64,000 nucleotides of DNA from Streptomyces sp. NRRL S-337 (lineage in GTDB: Bacteria; Actinomycetota; Actinomycetes; Streptomycetales; Streptomycetaceae). The stretch lies in the NCBI RefSeq assembly GCF_000720175.1, contig NZ_JOIX01000002.1, positions 310,001 through 374,000 on the forward strand, written 5' to 3'. The translations under genes and the position numbers were made by a program. The number at the start of each line of letters is the position of its first letter. Within the stretch, counting starts at the first letter, position 1. Of this stretch, positions 1 to 7,004 are shown one piece after another. The notes under the pieces are model-generated. The model saw nothing but the letters and a program-made list of their open reading frames with translations, did not search any database and was not told where the DNA came from.

Positions 1-1
1 T

Positions 2-1840
2 CCGGTGAAGGAGTTGGCTCTGCGGCTGGCGGAGGTTTTGGTGCCCCTGCACGCCGCCGGAGCGGCACATGGTGGTCTCGAACCGTCCACGATCCTGGTG
101 ACTTCGGACGGTCCGCGGCCGGCCCGCTCGGGGCCCCCTGCTCCCACGGGCTCCGCGGCTGACGACATCCGGGCACTCGCGAAGGTACTCCTCTTCGCGG
201 CCACCGGTGTGCCTCGCCCCGGGCCGGGCGACCTGGCGGCCGTACCGGACCCCTCCTTACGCTCGCTGATAGCCGACTGCCTTGCCGAAGACCCGGCCAT
301 GCGGCTCACCGCCGCACAGATACTCCAGCGCCTGCGCCCTCAGCCGGTGGTCATACCACCCATGCCGTCCGGCCCACCGCCCCTACCGCCCACTCCCCCG
401 TCACCCACCCGAATATGGGGACGCCACGGACCGGCGGTCCCACTCGTTGCCGTGCTCGCCACGATTCTTGCCGCTGCTCTCGCACTCACGGCCTGGGGCC
501 CGGGTTCCTCGTCAACGGCCGCCGGCCATCCGTCCGTTACTCCGTCAGGGGCCACCGATCGGCCCAGCCGTACCCCCCAAGGAAAGTCCGGCTTCGCCTG
601 GTCGTTGACCAAAGCGGACACGGGCACCTTCGTTGGCCTGTGGAGCACGTCCTCCTCCGTCGTGCTGGGCACCGACGCCGGCCTGACCTCGTACGACCTC
701 GCGACCGGCAAGAGGTTGTGGTCCTGGAAACCACCGCACGGCGGGCTGTTGTGCAATATGAGCCACAGCACCTCCGAAGGGATCGGGGCCTTCGTCTACG
801 GCAGATGGGCCCCGAACCCGGGGATCGAGAGGTGCGACCAGCTCCAGACCGTCTCCGTCGGCTCGGGCCGGCTCGGCTGGACACACGCGGTGAGTCTGGT
901 GGCCGAGGGATCCACCGGATTTCCCGACCGGGTCGGTGGGGAGTCGCTGTCCATCAGCGGCAACGTGGTGAGCGCCCCGTTCGCCGGACCGCGAACGCGG
1001 GACCATTCCGGCACCGATCTGCTCACCGCCGATGTACCGACCGGCCAGGTGAGGTGGTCCACCGATTTCGGTGCCGCAGCCATGACCAACGGCTGCCAAC
1101 TCAGCGGGCACGCACAGGCGTTGATGGGCACGGTCTATGCCGCTGCGCAGTGCGGCAATGCGCCCAGGTTGCTCGCCTTCGGTGCCGCTTCACCCACCAC
1201 ACCGGTCTGGGAGAGCCCACTGCCCGGGTGCAAGTACCCCGTTTCCCATAGGGCATCGTCCGCGCTCATGACCGTCAAGGCGGACCATCTGCTGGTCGGT
1301 TGCGATCTGTCGAGTCCGGGGGGTGCGCTCTACACACTGTCGCCGCAAGGGAGCCGGCTGCTGCCGGTCGATACGAGCGGAGCCGCCACCGTCGCCGCGG
1401 TCACCGACTACGTCGGCGTCCATGCCCCGGCGAACCTGCTGATCAACGCTGACACCTTGTACCTCGTCAAAGGCGAAAACACCTTCAACGCCCGCTCTGA
1501 CGGCGTCATCGCCGTGGACCTCGCCACGGGTCGACAGCGCTGGAGCACCACACTGCCGGGCGTCTCGTCCGTCACGCTGATGTCTCCCACCGATGCGGGC
1601 GTGGAGGTGTTGGCGAACTCCGCGGGCAGACCCTCGCTGTACACCCTCGCAGGACCTGACCAGGTGACGAAAGGACCGTCGTTGACATCGGGTAAGGGTG
1701 CGTCGTTCAGCACGGGCAACTCCATGCGCCCGCCACGGGGCGTTCGGGTCGGGGGCTACCTCGCCATCGCGTTCTCCGGTTCCTGCGGAGCGGACGAGAC
1801 AGTCCTCGGAGTGCTGCGGTCAGGGGTGCGCCGTGACTGA
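2..1840 (+). CDS. Pseudokinase with PQQ-like beta-propeller (5' end cut by window)
   Basis: The reading frame is open from the window edge, so the kinase N-lobe lies upstream. The visible C-lobe is degenerate. Where HRDLKPSN is expected there is HGGLEPST, and no DFG motif follows, so phosphotransfer is unlikely. A Pro-rich linker leads to one membrane segment (about residues 138-165 from the first visible GTG at 5). An extracytoplasmic domain of PQQ/quinoprotein-type blades follows, with repeats such as TGKRLWSW, TGQVRWST and TGRQRWST. Cysteines scattered in the propeller could form disulfides. The gene overlaps the next by 8 bases (GTGACTGA), so it belongs to the operon ending near 4,955. 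The inferred role is a ligand-sensing membrane scaffold rather than an active kinase. Confidence 0.8.
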   Translation, partial: PVKELALRLAEVLVPLHAAGAAHGGLEPSTILVTSDGPRPARSGPPAPTGSAADDIRALAKVLLFAATGVPRPGPGDLAAVPDPSLRSLIADCLAEDPAMRLTAAQILQRLRPQPVVIPPMPSGPPPLPPTPPSPTRIWGRHGPAVPLVAVLATILAAALALTAWGPGSSSTAAGHPSVTPSGATDRPSRTPQGKSGFAWSLTKADTGTFVGLWSTSSSVVLGTDAGLTSYDLATGKRLWSWKPPHGGLLCNMSHSTSEGIGAFVYGRWAPNPGIERCDQLQTVSVGSGRLGWTHAVSLVAEGSTGFPDRVGGESLSISGNVVSAPFAGPRTRDHSGTDLLTADVPTGQVRWSTDFGAAAMTNGCQLSGHAQALMGTVYAAAQCGNAPRLLAFGAASPTTPVWESPLPGCKYPVSHRASSALMTVKADHLLVGCDLSSPGGALYTLSPQGSRLLPVDTSGAATVAAVTDYVGVHAPANLLINADTLYLVKGENTFNARSDGVIAVDLATGRQRWSTTLPGVSSVTLMSPTDAGVEVLANSAGRPSLYTLAGPDQVTKGPSLTSGKGASFSTGNSMRPPRGVRVGGYLAIAFSGSCGADETVLGVLRSGVRRD

Positions 1841-2240
1841 CCCCGCGCCGGAGACAGAAGCGAAGACACAGACAATGACGGAGACGCCGGGTTACCAACG
1901 AGCACCGCAGTACCGCCTCCTCGTGGGTTGCGGGGTGGCTGCCGTGCTGCTGGGCGTAGTCGCGGGGGTGGTGAACTTCGGAGTGCGGCCGAATCCGGAA
2001 GTGCCAACTCTCCCCGGGATGCGGCCCCGTCCCTCCGGATTGCCGACGAGCTTCCCGACCATCTTGCCCAGCAATTTCCCCACCGGGATCCCCAGCACCT
2101 TGCCGACCAGCCTGCCGACCAACGTGCCGACGGGCCTTCCCACCAGCGGACTTCCCACCGAATTTCCCACCGAACTTCCCACTGGATTTCCCACCGGTTC
2201 TTCCACCGGTATGCCAAGTCTCACCGGGGGGAGTTCATGA
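1833..2240 (+). CDS. Single-pass membrane protein with Pro/Thr tetrad-repeat tail
   Basis: I do not recognise a family. The GTG start at 1833 overlaps the upstream stop and is chosen for translational coupling; longer in-frame starts lie inside the upstream gene. The 135-residue product has a short cytoplasmic N-terminus and one membrane helix (about residues 29-48, rich in V, A, G and L). Its outer tail of about 80 residues is built from units of the type (L/F/V/I)-P-(T/S)-x. Such tails are usually extended stalks in the cell wall and may be O-glycosylated in actinomycetes (inference). The stop overlaps the ATG of the PrsW-like protease gene (ATGA). Confidence 0.7.
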   Translation: MTDPAPETEAKTQTMTETPGYQRAPQYRLLVGCGVAAVLLGVVAGVVNFGVRPNPEVPTLPGMRPRPSGLPTSFPTILPSNFPTGIPSTLPTSLPTNVPTGLPTSGLPTEFPTELPTGFPTGSSTGMPSLTGGSS

Positions 2241-3721
2241 GCCAGCTCTCCCCTGAAGGTCACCTCTCCGGCTCTCCGGACGCTCGCATGCGCGCGGTGC
2301 TGCTCGTCGCGGTGCTGATGTCTGCCGCGTACACCGTCCAGGTGGCCATCGACGTTCTCCGGCCGCACCTCTTCTACGAAGAAGCCCATGAGCTGGTCGG
2401 CTGGCTGAACCCACCACTGAAGGGGTCGCCCTACCCGTCGTTCGGCTGGTACAAGGTGTCGTTCTGGTGCTATGTCCTGAGTCTCCCGGCGGCCCTGGCC
2501 ATGTACCTGCTGGGCCGGCGACGCGGGCGGCATCTCGCTCATCGGGAGGCGTCAGCAGCCGTGGTGCTGCTCCTGCCCTACCCGGTCTGGATGCTCGACT
2601 CCCTCGCCCACAGCTTCACCTCGCTGCTGCTCTGCCTGCCCAGCACCGCCTACGCGCTGTGGCTGATCCACCGGATGCAGCGCTACGCCCGGCTCCCGGC
2701 ACGGGTCCTGCTGGTGATGGCCGGCTGGGGCGCTGTGGTGGGGGGCGGCTTCGGCGGCTCGATGAACCAATGGTGGCTGGACTACGCCTACAACTACCTC
2801 TCCCCTGGGCCCGGGCATCTGATGCCACTCGACCTGGCGCGGCTCAAGCTCGACGTGACGTCCGGCAGTCTGCTGTCCGCCGGCCTCTTCGAGGAACTGG
2901 GCAAGGGCGCCGGCGTTGCGCTCGCCTACCTTCTGCTGCGCAGGCACATCGACAACATCGTCTCCGGGATCGTGCTGGGCGCGGCCAGCGGTGTGGGGTT
3001 CAACCTCACCGAGAGCGCCCAGTACATGGCCGCACATGACGCCGCGAACGCCTCCACCCAGTACTTCCTACGCCAGTCCCTGGGGCTGATGGCCGCCCAT
3101 GTGGCGTTCACCGCGGCGATCGGCGCAGGCTTCGGCATCGCGCGGCAGCTGAAGGAGCGGCGGGCCCGACGGACCGCCATCGTCTGCGGGTTCGCCATCG
3201 CCATCGCCGGTCACTTCGCCAATGACGTGTTCTTCACCGCCTTCAGCCGCGTCAAGGACCAGTGGTTCTCACCCGGCCCGACCGTCGACCTCCTGGTCCT
3301 CACCCCGCTGGCCTTCCTACTGCTCCAGGGACCGCTCGTACTGCTCTACCTGGTTCTGCTGAGGCGCGGGACCCAGGACCAGGCAGCCGCGCTCGCCGTC
3401 GAGCTCCGCGCTGAAGCAGCCACCGGGCACGGAGCGGTGACCGCCGACGAAGTACCGGTGCTCCTGAGCCCGCCCCGGCGTTTCTACCTCCGGCTGCGGG
3501 CACTCCGGCGCCACGGCATCACCGCGTACCACCACCTGGGCCGGCTGTACGACGCCCAGCTACGCCTCGGTATGACCCGCTGGCACCGCAGTCGGGACGA
3601 GTACGACCCGCACACCGCGGACGCCCCGGCCGAAGACGCTCTGCGCCGCCGCATCGCCGGTCTCAAACGCCCACCCGCCCCACCCCCACCGACTCCGAAC
3701 CCGGTCCAGGCGGCGTCATGA
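2237..3721 (+). CDS. PrsW-family intramembrane metalloprotease
   Basis: A 494-residue polytopic membrane protein. The ATG at 2237 overlaps the upstream stop (ATGA). PrsW-family signatures are visible in order: EELGK at residues 219-223 (E-E-x-x-K), a GF-x-x-TE segment ending at E259, AAHVAF with H288, and GHFAND with H326. These acidic and histidine residues are the ones thought to bind the catalytic metal in this family. The C-terminal about 100 residues are cytoplasmic, Arg-rich and Pro-rich. PrsW enzymes cleave membrane-embedded or membrane-anchored substrates, typically anti-sigma factors. Here the nearest candidates are the operon's own single-pass proteins or the exported nuclease (inference). 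The stop overlaps the nuclease start by ATGA. Confidence 0.78.
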   Translation: MSQLSPEGHLSGSPDARMRAVLLVAVLMSAAYTVQVAIDVLRPHLFYEEAHELVGWLNPPLKGSPYPSFGWYKVSFWCYVLSLPAALAMYLLGRRRGRHLAHREASAAVVLLLPYPVWMLDSLAHSFTSLLLCLPSTAYALWLIHRMQRYARLPARVLLVMAGWGAVVGGGFGGSMNQWWLDYAYNYLSPGPGHLMPLDLARLKLDVTSGSLLSAGLFEELGKGAGVALAYLLLRRHIDNIVSGIVLGAASGVGFNLTESAQYMAAHDAANASTQYFLRQSLGLMAAHVAFTAAIGAGFGIARQLKERRARRTAIVCGFAIAIAGHFANDVFFTAFSRVKDQWFSPGPTVDLLVLTPLAFLLLQGPLVLLYLVLLRRGTQDQAAALAVELRAEAATGHGAVTADEVPVLLSPPRRFYLRLRALRRHGITAYHHLGRLYDAQLRLGMTRWHRSRDEYDPHTADAPAEDALRRRIAGLKRPPAPPPPTPNPVQAAS

Positions 3722-4419
3722 CCCTACGCATGTTGTTACGGCGCACGGCGGCAGTGTCCGGCTTGCTGTGCGCGCTCTGGTTGCTCCTGCCGACCCCCGC
3801 GTACGCCGCGCCCTGCGGCAGCGTCAGCTATGACACCAACGGCAACCCGAGCCCGCCACCCCTCCCCCGCACCGGCGATCCCTGCGGCAAACAAGCCCGG
3901 ACCGGGGCGGGCGCGGTCGCTGCCGGAGCGGCCGCCGCGACCGCCGCCGCAGCCGCCGTCAGTGCCGTCCGGGGCCGGGCGGCAGGCCCAGGAGTGCCGG
4001 CTCCGACCGGGCCGACTCCGTCGTACTGCAAGCCGGTGGACGCCCTGGGGCGAGCCACCGGTGTGCAGACGACGATCACCTCGGAGATGCTCAATACGGG
4101 AACCAAGCCCTCGCGGCGCATCAAGCCGCCGGGGTGGGCGGGTGAAGCCGCCGGCCACACCCGCGGCCACCTCCTGGCCAGGTCGCTGGGTGGCGATGGA
4201 CGTGCGCCGGCCAATATCGCCATCATGTACGACAAGGCCAACAACGAGGTCATGGAGAAGTTGGAACAGCTCATCCACGAAACCGTCAGCACACGCGGAC
4301 CCGTGGAGTACTCCGCGACGCCGGTATATCGAAACCCGGACGATCTCATTCCGGCCGGGATTCACGTCAAGGCCCTCGGGCCTGGCCTTGACATCGACCA
4401 GACCGTCATCAACAAGTAG
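3718..4419 (+). CDS. Exported DNA/RNA non-specific endonuclease-type toxin candidate
   Basis: The 233-residue protein starts with a clear signal peptide: Arg residues, a hydrophobic core at residues 11-27, then an AYA-A cleavage site near residue 30. The mature part has an Ala-rich linker (residues 64-84). The C-terminal domain carries HTRGHLLA at residues 147-154, which matches the R-G-H active site of non-specific endonucleases with a beta-beta-alpha-metal fold. N166 and the NN at 175-176 are possible metal-binding residues. The domain matches the nuclease type often found at the C-terminus of polymorphic toxins. The next gene, 5 bases downstream, is an immunity-protein type, which supports a toxin role. 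Upstream overlap with the PrsW-like protease suggests co-production. A nutritional nuclease is the alternative. Confidence 0.75.
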   Translation: MTLRMLLRRTAAVSGLLCALWLLLPTPAYAAPCGSVSYDTNGNPSPPPLPRTGDPCGKQARTGAGAVAAGAAAATAAAAAVSAVRGRAAGPGVPAPTGPTPSYCKPVDALGRATGVQTTITSEMLNTGTKPSRRIKPPGWAGEAAGHTRGHLLARSLGGDGRAPANIAIMYDKANNEVMEKLEQLIHETVSTRGPVEYSATPVYRNPDDLIPAGIHVKALGPGLDIDQTVINK

Positions 4420-4424
4420 GCGAT

Positions 4425-4955
4425 ATGACCGATCTTGAACTCTTGGCTCGTTTCCCTTCGGCCGGCGCGGACCACCCGGTGACGAACGACTGGCCGAGCG
4501 CCGAGAAGACCCTGCACACCAGCTTTCCGGCGCCCTTCAAGGAATTCCTCGACGTGTTCGGCGGTGCCAAATTCGACGACTTCCTCCGCGTCTACCGGGC
4601 GGGTGCCCAGAACGAGAACGTCGACCTGATCAGAAGGTCGATCGCCGCACGCGCAACCATGGCGAACTCCCGTCCTCACATCCGAAGTCTGCTGGCGGGC
4701 CGCGGCGTCACGCCTTCGGAACTGATCCGGTGGGGCGGCACGGACAACGCGGACATGCTGTTCCTGGTTCCCCACCCCGACCCCGACAACTGGGCAGTTC
4801 TCACCGTCACCGGCCGTGGTCAGGAGTACGACGTTTACGAGGGCCCGGCAGAGAGCTACCTGCTGCGCATCCTCCGGCGCGAGTTGACGAGCCAGGTTTT
4901 GCCGGACGACTTCCCCGACGAGGAATTTCTCATCGAGCGCGCACCCTGGATCTGA
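4425..4955 (+). CDS. SMI1/KNR4 (SUKH)-type immunity protein candidate
   Basis: A 176-residue soluble protein without a signal peptide. It shows the general SMI1/KNR4 layout: an N-terminal block with W and a PAPFKEFLDVFGG segment (residues 35-47), a central WGG-x-DNAD-x-LFLV segment (residues about 103-115), and a DNWAV strand followed by an ending rich in acidic residues. SUKH-superfamily proteins commonly neutralise nuclease toxins encoded just upstream, which fits the gene order here. It would stay in the cytoplasm to protect the producer. The family call rests on motif resemblance and context and is not certain. Confidence 0.65.
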   Translation: MTDLELLARFPSAGADHPVTNDWPSAEKTLHTSFPAPFKEFLDVFGGAKFDDFLRVYRAGAQNENVDLIRRSIAARATMANSRPHIRSLLAGRGVTPSELIRWGGTDNADMLFLVPHPDPDNWAVLTVTGRGQEYDVYEGPAESYLLRILRRELTSQVLPDDFPDEEFLIERAPWI

Positions 4956-4990
4956 ATGGCCCGCTCGGCCCCAGACGATGCGGACCGCGG

Positions 4991-5836
4991 TCAACCGAAA
5001 ACGTGGCGGTTCCGGCGGACGAAATCGGCGAACCCGAGGGCTTCGCGGCCGGCGAGATCGGCAACGGTTGGCGTGACGGTCTCGGCACCACCGTCGCGGA
5101 AAGCGCGCGCGACTTCGATCAGGGCATCGGCGTAGAACTCCGGCAGCCCACGGCCCAGCATTGCCGCACGCGCTGCGTCGTCGGGCAGTCCCACATAGCG
5201 CACCGGCTTACCGAGGACATCGGAGAACGTTTCCGCGGCTTCAGCGTACGTCAGTGCCTTGGGCCCGGTGAGGTCATAGATGCGGCCGTCGTGGCCGTCA
5301 GTGGTGAGAACCCGCGCTGCGACAGCGGCGATATCGCCGACGTCGATGAAGCTTATGGGTGCGGTGATCAGCGGCAGGCTGAACTCCCCGGCCGCTCGAA
5401 TGGACGACTGGTTCAGGAAGTTCTGCAGATAGAAGTTGGGGCGCAGGATCGTCCAGGGCAGCCCGGACGTGACCAGTGCCTGTTCGACGGGCCGGTGCAG
5501 CCGGGCGATCGGCGAGAGCCCTTCGTCGGCCCGCCAGACCGACAGCTTGACCACCCGGACTCCCGCCGCCCGGGCAGCTTCCACCATGTTGAGTTCATGT
5601 GCCGTCTGGTCCGGGCTCGTCGCGCCGAGCAGGAATACCGACTCGATGCCTTCGAGTGCCGGCCCGAGCGTTTCCGGCCGGGCCAGATCGAGCGTCACCG
5701 CCCGACCGCCCGACTTGATCACCTGAGCCGTGGTGTGCGGATCCCGGTAGGCCGCACGCACGGCCACACCGTCGGCAGAAAGACGAGCGAGGAGCGCCGT
5801 TCCGACATTCCCACTCGCACCGGTCACCAGAATCAT
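4991..5836 (-). CDS. NmrA-family NAD(P)-binding oxidoreductase
   Basis: The 281-residue protein begins with the dinucleotide-binding motif TGASGNVG (residues 5-12) and keeps the atypical SDR layout of NmrA/YtfG-like quinone reductases. An LRPNFYLQNF segment stands where the classical Tyr-x-x-x-Lys would be, and an ISFIDVGDIAAVA segment follows. The start at 5836 has a good ribosome site (AAGGAGGC, 5 bases upstream). The family contains NAD(P)H-quinone reductases and redox-sensing regulators, and the substrate cannot be told from sequence. It is transcribed alone and converges on the toxin/immunity operon. A second, more distant member lies at 61,767-62,588. Confidence 0.85.
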   Translation of the reverse strand: MILVTGASGNVGTALLARLSADGVAVRAAYRDPHTTAQVIKSGGRAVTLDLARPETLGPALEGIESVFLLGATSPDQTAHELNMVEAARAAGVRVVKLSVWRADEGLSPIARLHRPVEQALVTSGLPWTILRPNFYLQNFLNQSSIRAAGEFSLPLITAPISFIDVGDIAAVAARVLTTDGHDGRIYDLTGPKALTYAEAAETFSDVLGKPVRYVGLPDDAARAAMLGRGLPEFYADALIEVARAFRDGGAETVTPTVADLAGREALGFADFVRRNRHVFG

Positions 5837-6124
5837 CCGTGCCTCCTTGAGGCCGTAGCAGGGAGTACGCCAAGAGTGGAACACACCGTCCTGGCGATCG
5901 ACGCGCGATGGGGACGCAGCGACAACTGGCGGCCCCGGACGGCCAGTCGGCAGTGAGCGGCCGGACCCAGCCGCTCGGTGACCACCCCGCTCGCCCTCCC
6001 GGGCAAAAATGCGCACTTCGGACGCCCTGTACCGTCCGTCGTCCCCGATGCGGCCCCCCGTCCGGCCCCCGTCCCCGCCGTATATAGGCTCACGTCCGTA
6101 TCGAGCCTGACGGGGGAGAAACAA

Positions 6125-7000
6125 GTGGAGAGGCTGCGACAGGACGATCCTGCGCGGATCGGGGAATTTCTGACGTTGGCGCGTCTCGACGCCGACGGCA
6201 GCAGGGGCGTACCCGAGCGTCGCTATCTGGCCCGTAGCGCTGACGGCGGGCACACCGTGCTGGCGTTTCTGCCGTCGCCCGGCAGTGACCCGGCGCGGTG
6301 GGCGGCCGAGGCGCAGCAGGCGGCCCGGCTGACCCAGCCCGGTTTCTGGCCGGTCGGCCAGCTCGGGGGGACCCCGGCCTTCCCGTGGTACTCCTCCCCG
6401 TACCGGCCCGTCCTGCCGCTGCCCGCCGTCCTGGCCGCGTACGGCGGTCCGCTGCCGGAGCCGTTGGTCCGTGCCCTCGGCGGCACGCTGGCCGAAGCCC
6501 TGGCCTCGGCCCATGTCCTGGGCATCGTGCACGGCGGGCTCTGCCCGGCGGGCGTGCTGCTGACCGCCTGCGGGCCGCTGCTGGGCTGCTTCGGTGCGAC
6601 CCGAGCGAATCCGGTGACAGGGGCCGCCTCGCCCCCGCAGGCGACCGGCCTGGAGACCGGCTGCCTCGCCCCCGAGCTGGCGGCGGGCGGCCCGGCGGAC
6701 CGGGCCGCGGACGTGTACGCGCTGGGCGCCGTCCTGGCGTACGCGGCGACCGGGCACACCGTGCCCGAGCAGCAGGAGATCCCCGCCGGCCTGCGGGACA
6801 TCATCACCGCGTGCCGCTCCCGCGATCCGCAAGGCCGCCCCGAACCGGCAAGGGTGCTGGCGGAGTTGCTGCCGGGCGCGGCATACGGCGCGCTGACCGG
6901 CTCCACCGAACCGATGTCGCTGCCCGGCCGGATCGTCGAGGCGTTGTCCCGTCAGTCGGCGGAGGTCCTCGCCGCCGCACTCCCCACCCAAGGGCACTGA
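6125..7000 (+). CDS. Cytoplasmic pseudokinase (degenerate Ser/Thr kinase)
   Basis: The GTG start at 6125 is preceded by GGGGGAGAAA. An in-frame ATG further upstream (5978) would add a Pro-rich leader with no ribosome site. The 291 residues follow a bacterial kinase scaffold (ERRYLARS...; LPEPLVRALGGTLAEALASAH), but the catalytic loop reads HGGLCPAG instead of HRDLKPSN and no DFG is present. ELAAGGPADRAADVYALGAVL keeps the F-helix Asp region. The conserved beta3 Lys is not evident. There is no membrane helix or propeller. It lies 4 bases ahead of an intact kinase gene, so it may regulate or present substrate to that kinase (inference). Confidence 0.75.
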   Translation: MERLRQDDPARIGEFLTLARLDADGSRGVPERRYLARSADGGHTVLAFLPSPGSDPARWAAEAQQAARLTQPGFWPVGQLGGTPAFPWYSSPYRPVLPLPAVLAAYGGPLPEPLVRALGGTLAEALASAHVLGIVHGGLCPAGVLLTACGPLLGCFGATRANPVTGAASPPQATGLETGCLAPELAAGGPADRAADVYALGAVLAYAATGHTVPEQQEIPAGLRDIITACRSRDPQGRPEPARVLAELLPGAAYGALTGSTEPMSLPGRIVEALSRQSAEVLAAALPTQGH

Positions 7001-7004
7001 AGTC

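Noticed and set aside
4730..5956. Plus-strand 408-codon open frame overlapping the immunity gene and the NmrA-like gene
   Set aside because: It is antisense to the NmrA-like gene over most of its length and shows no protein family features.
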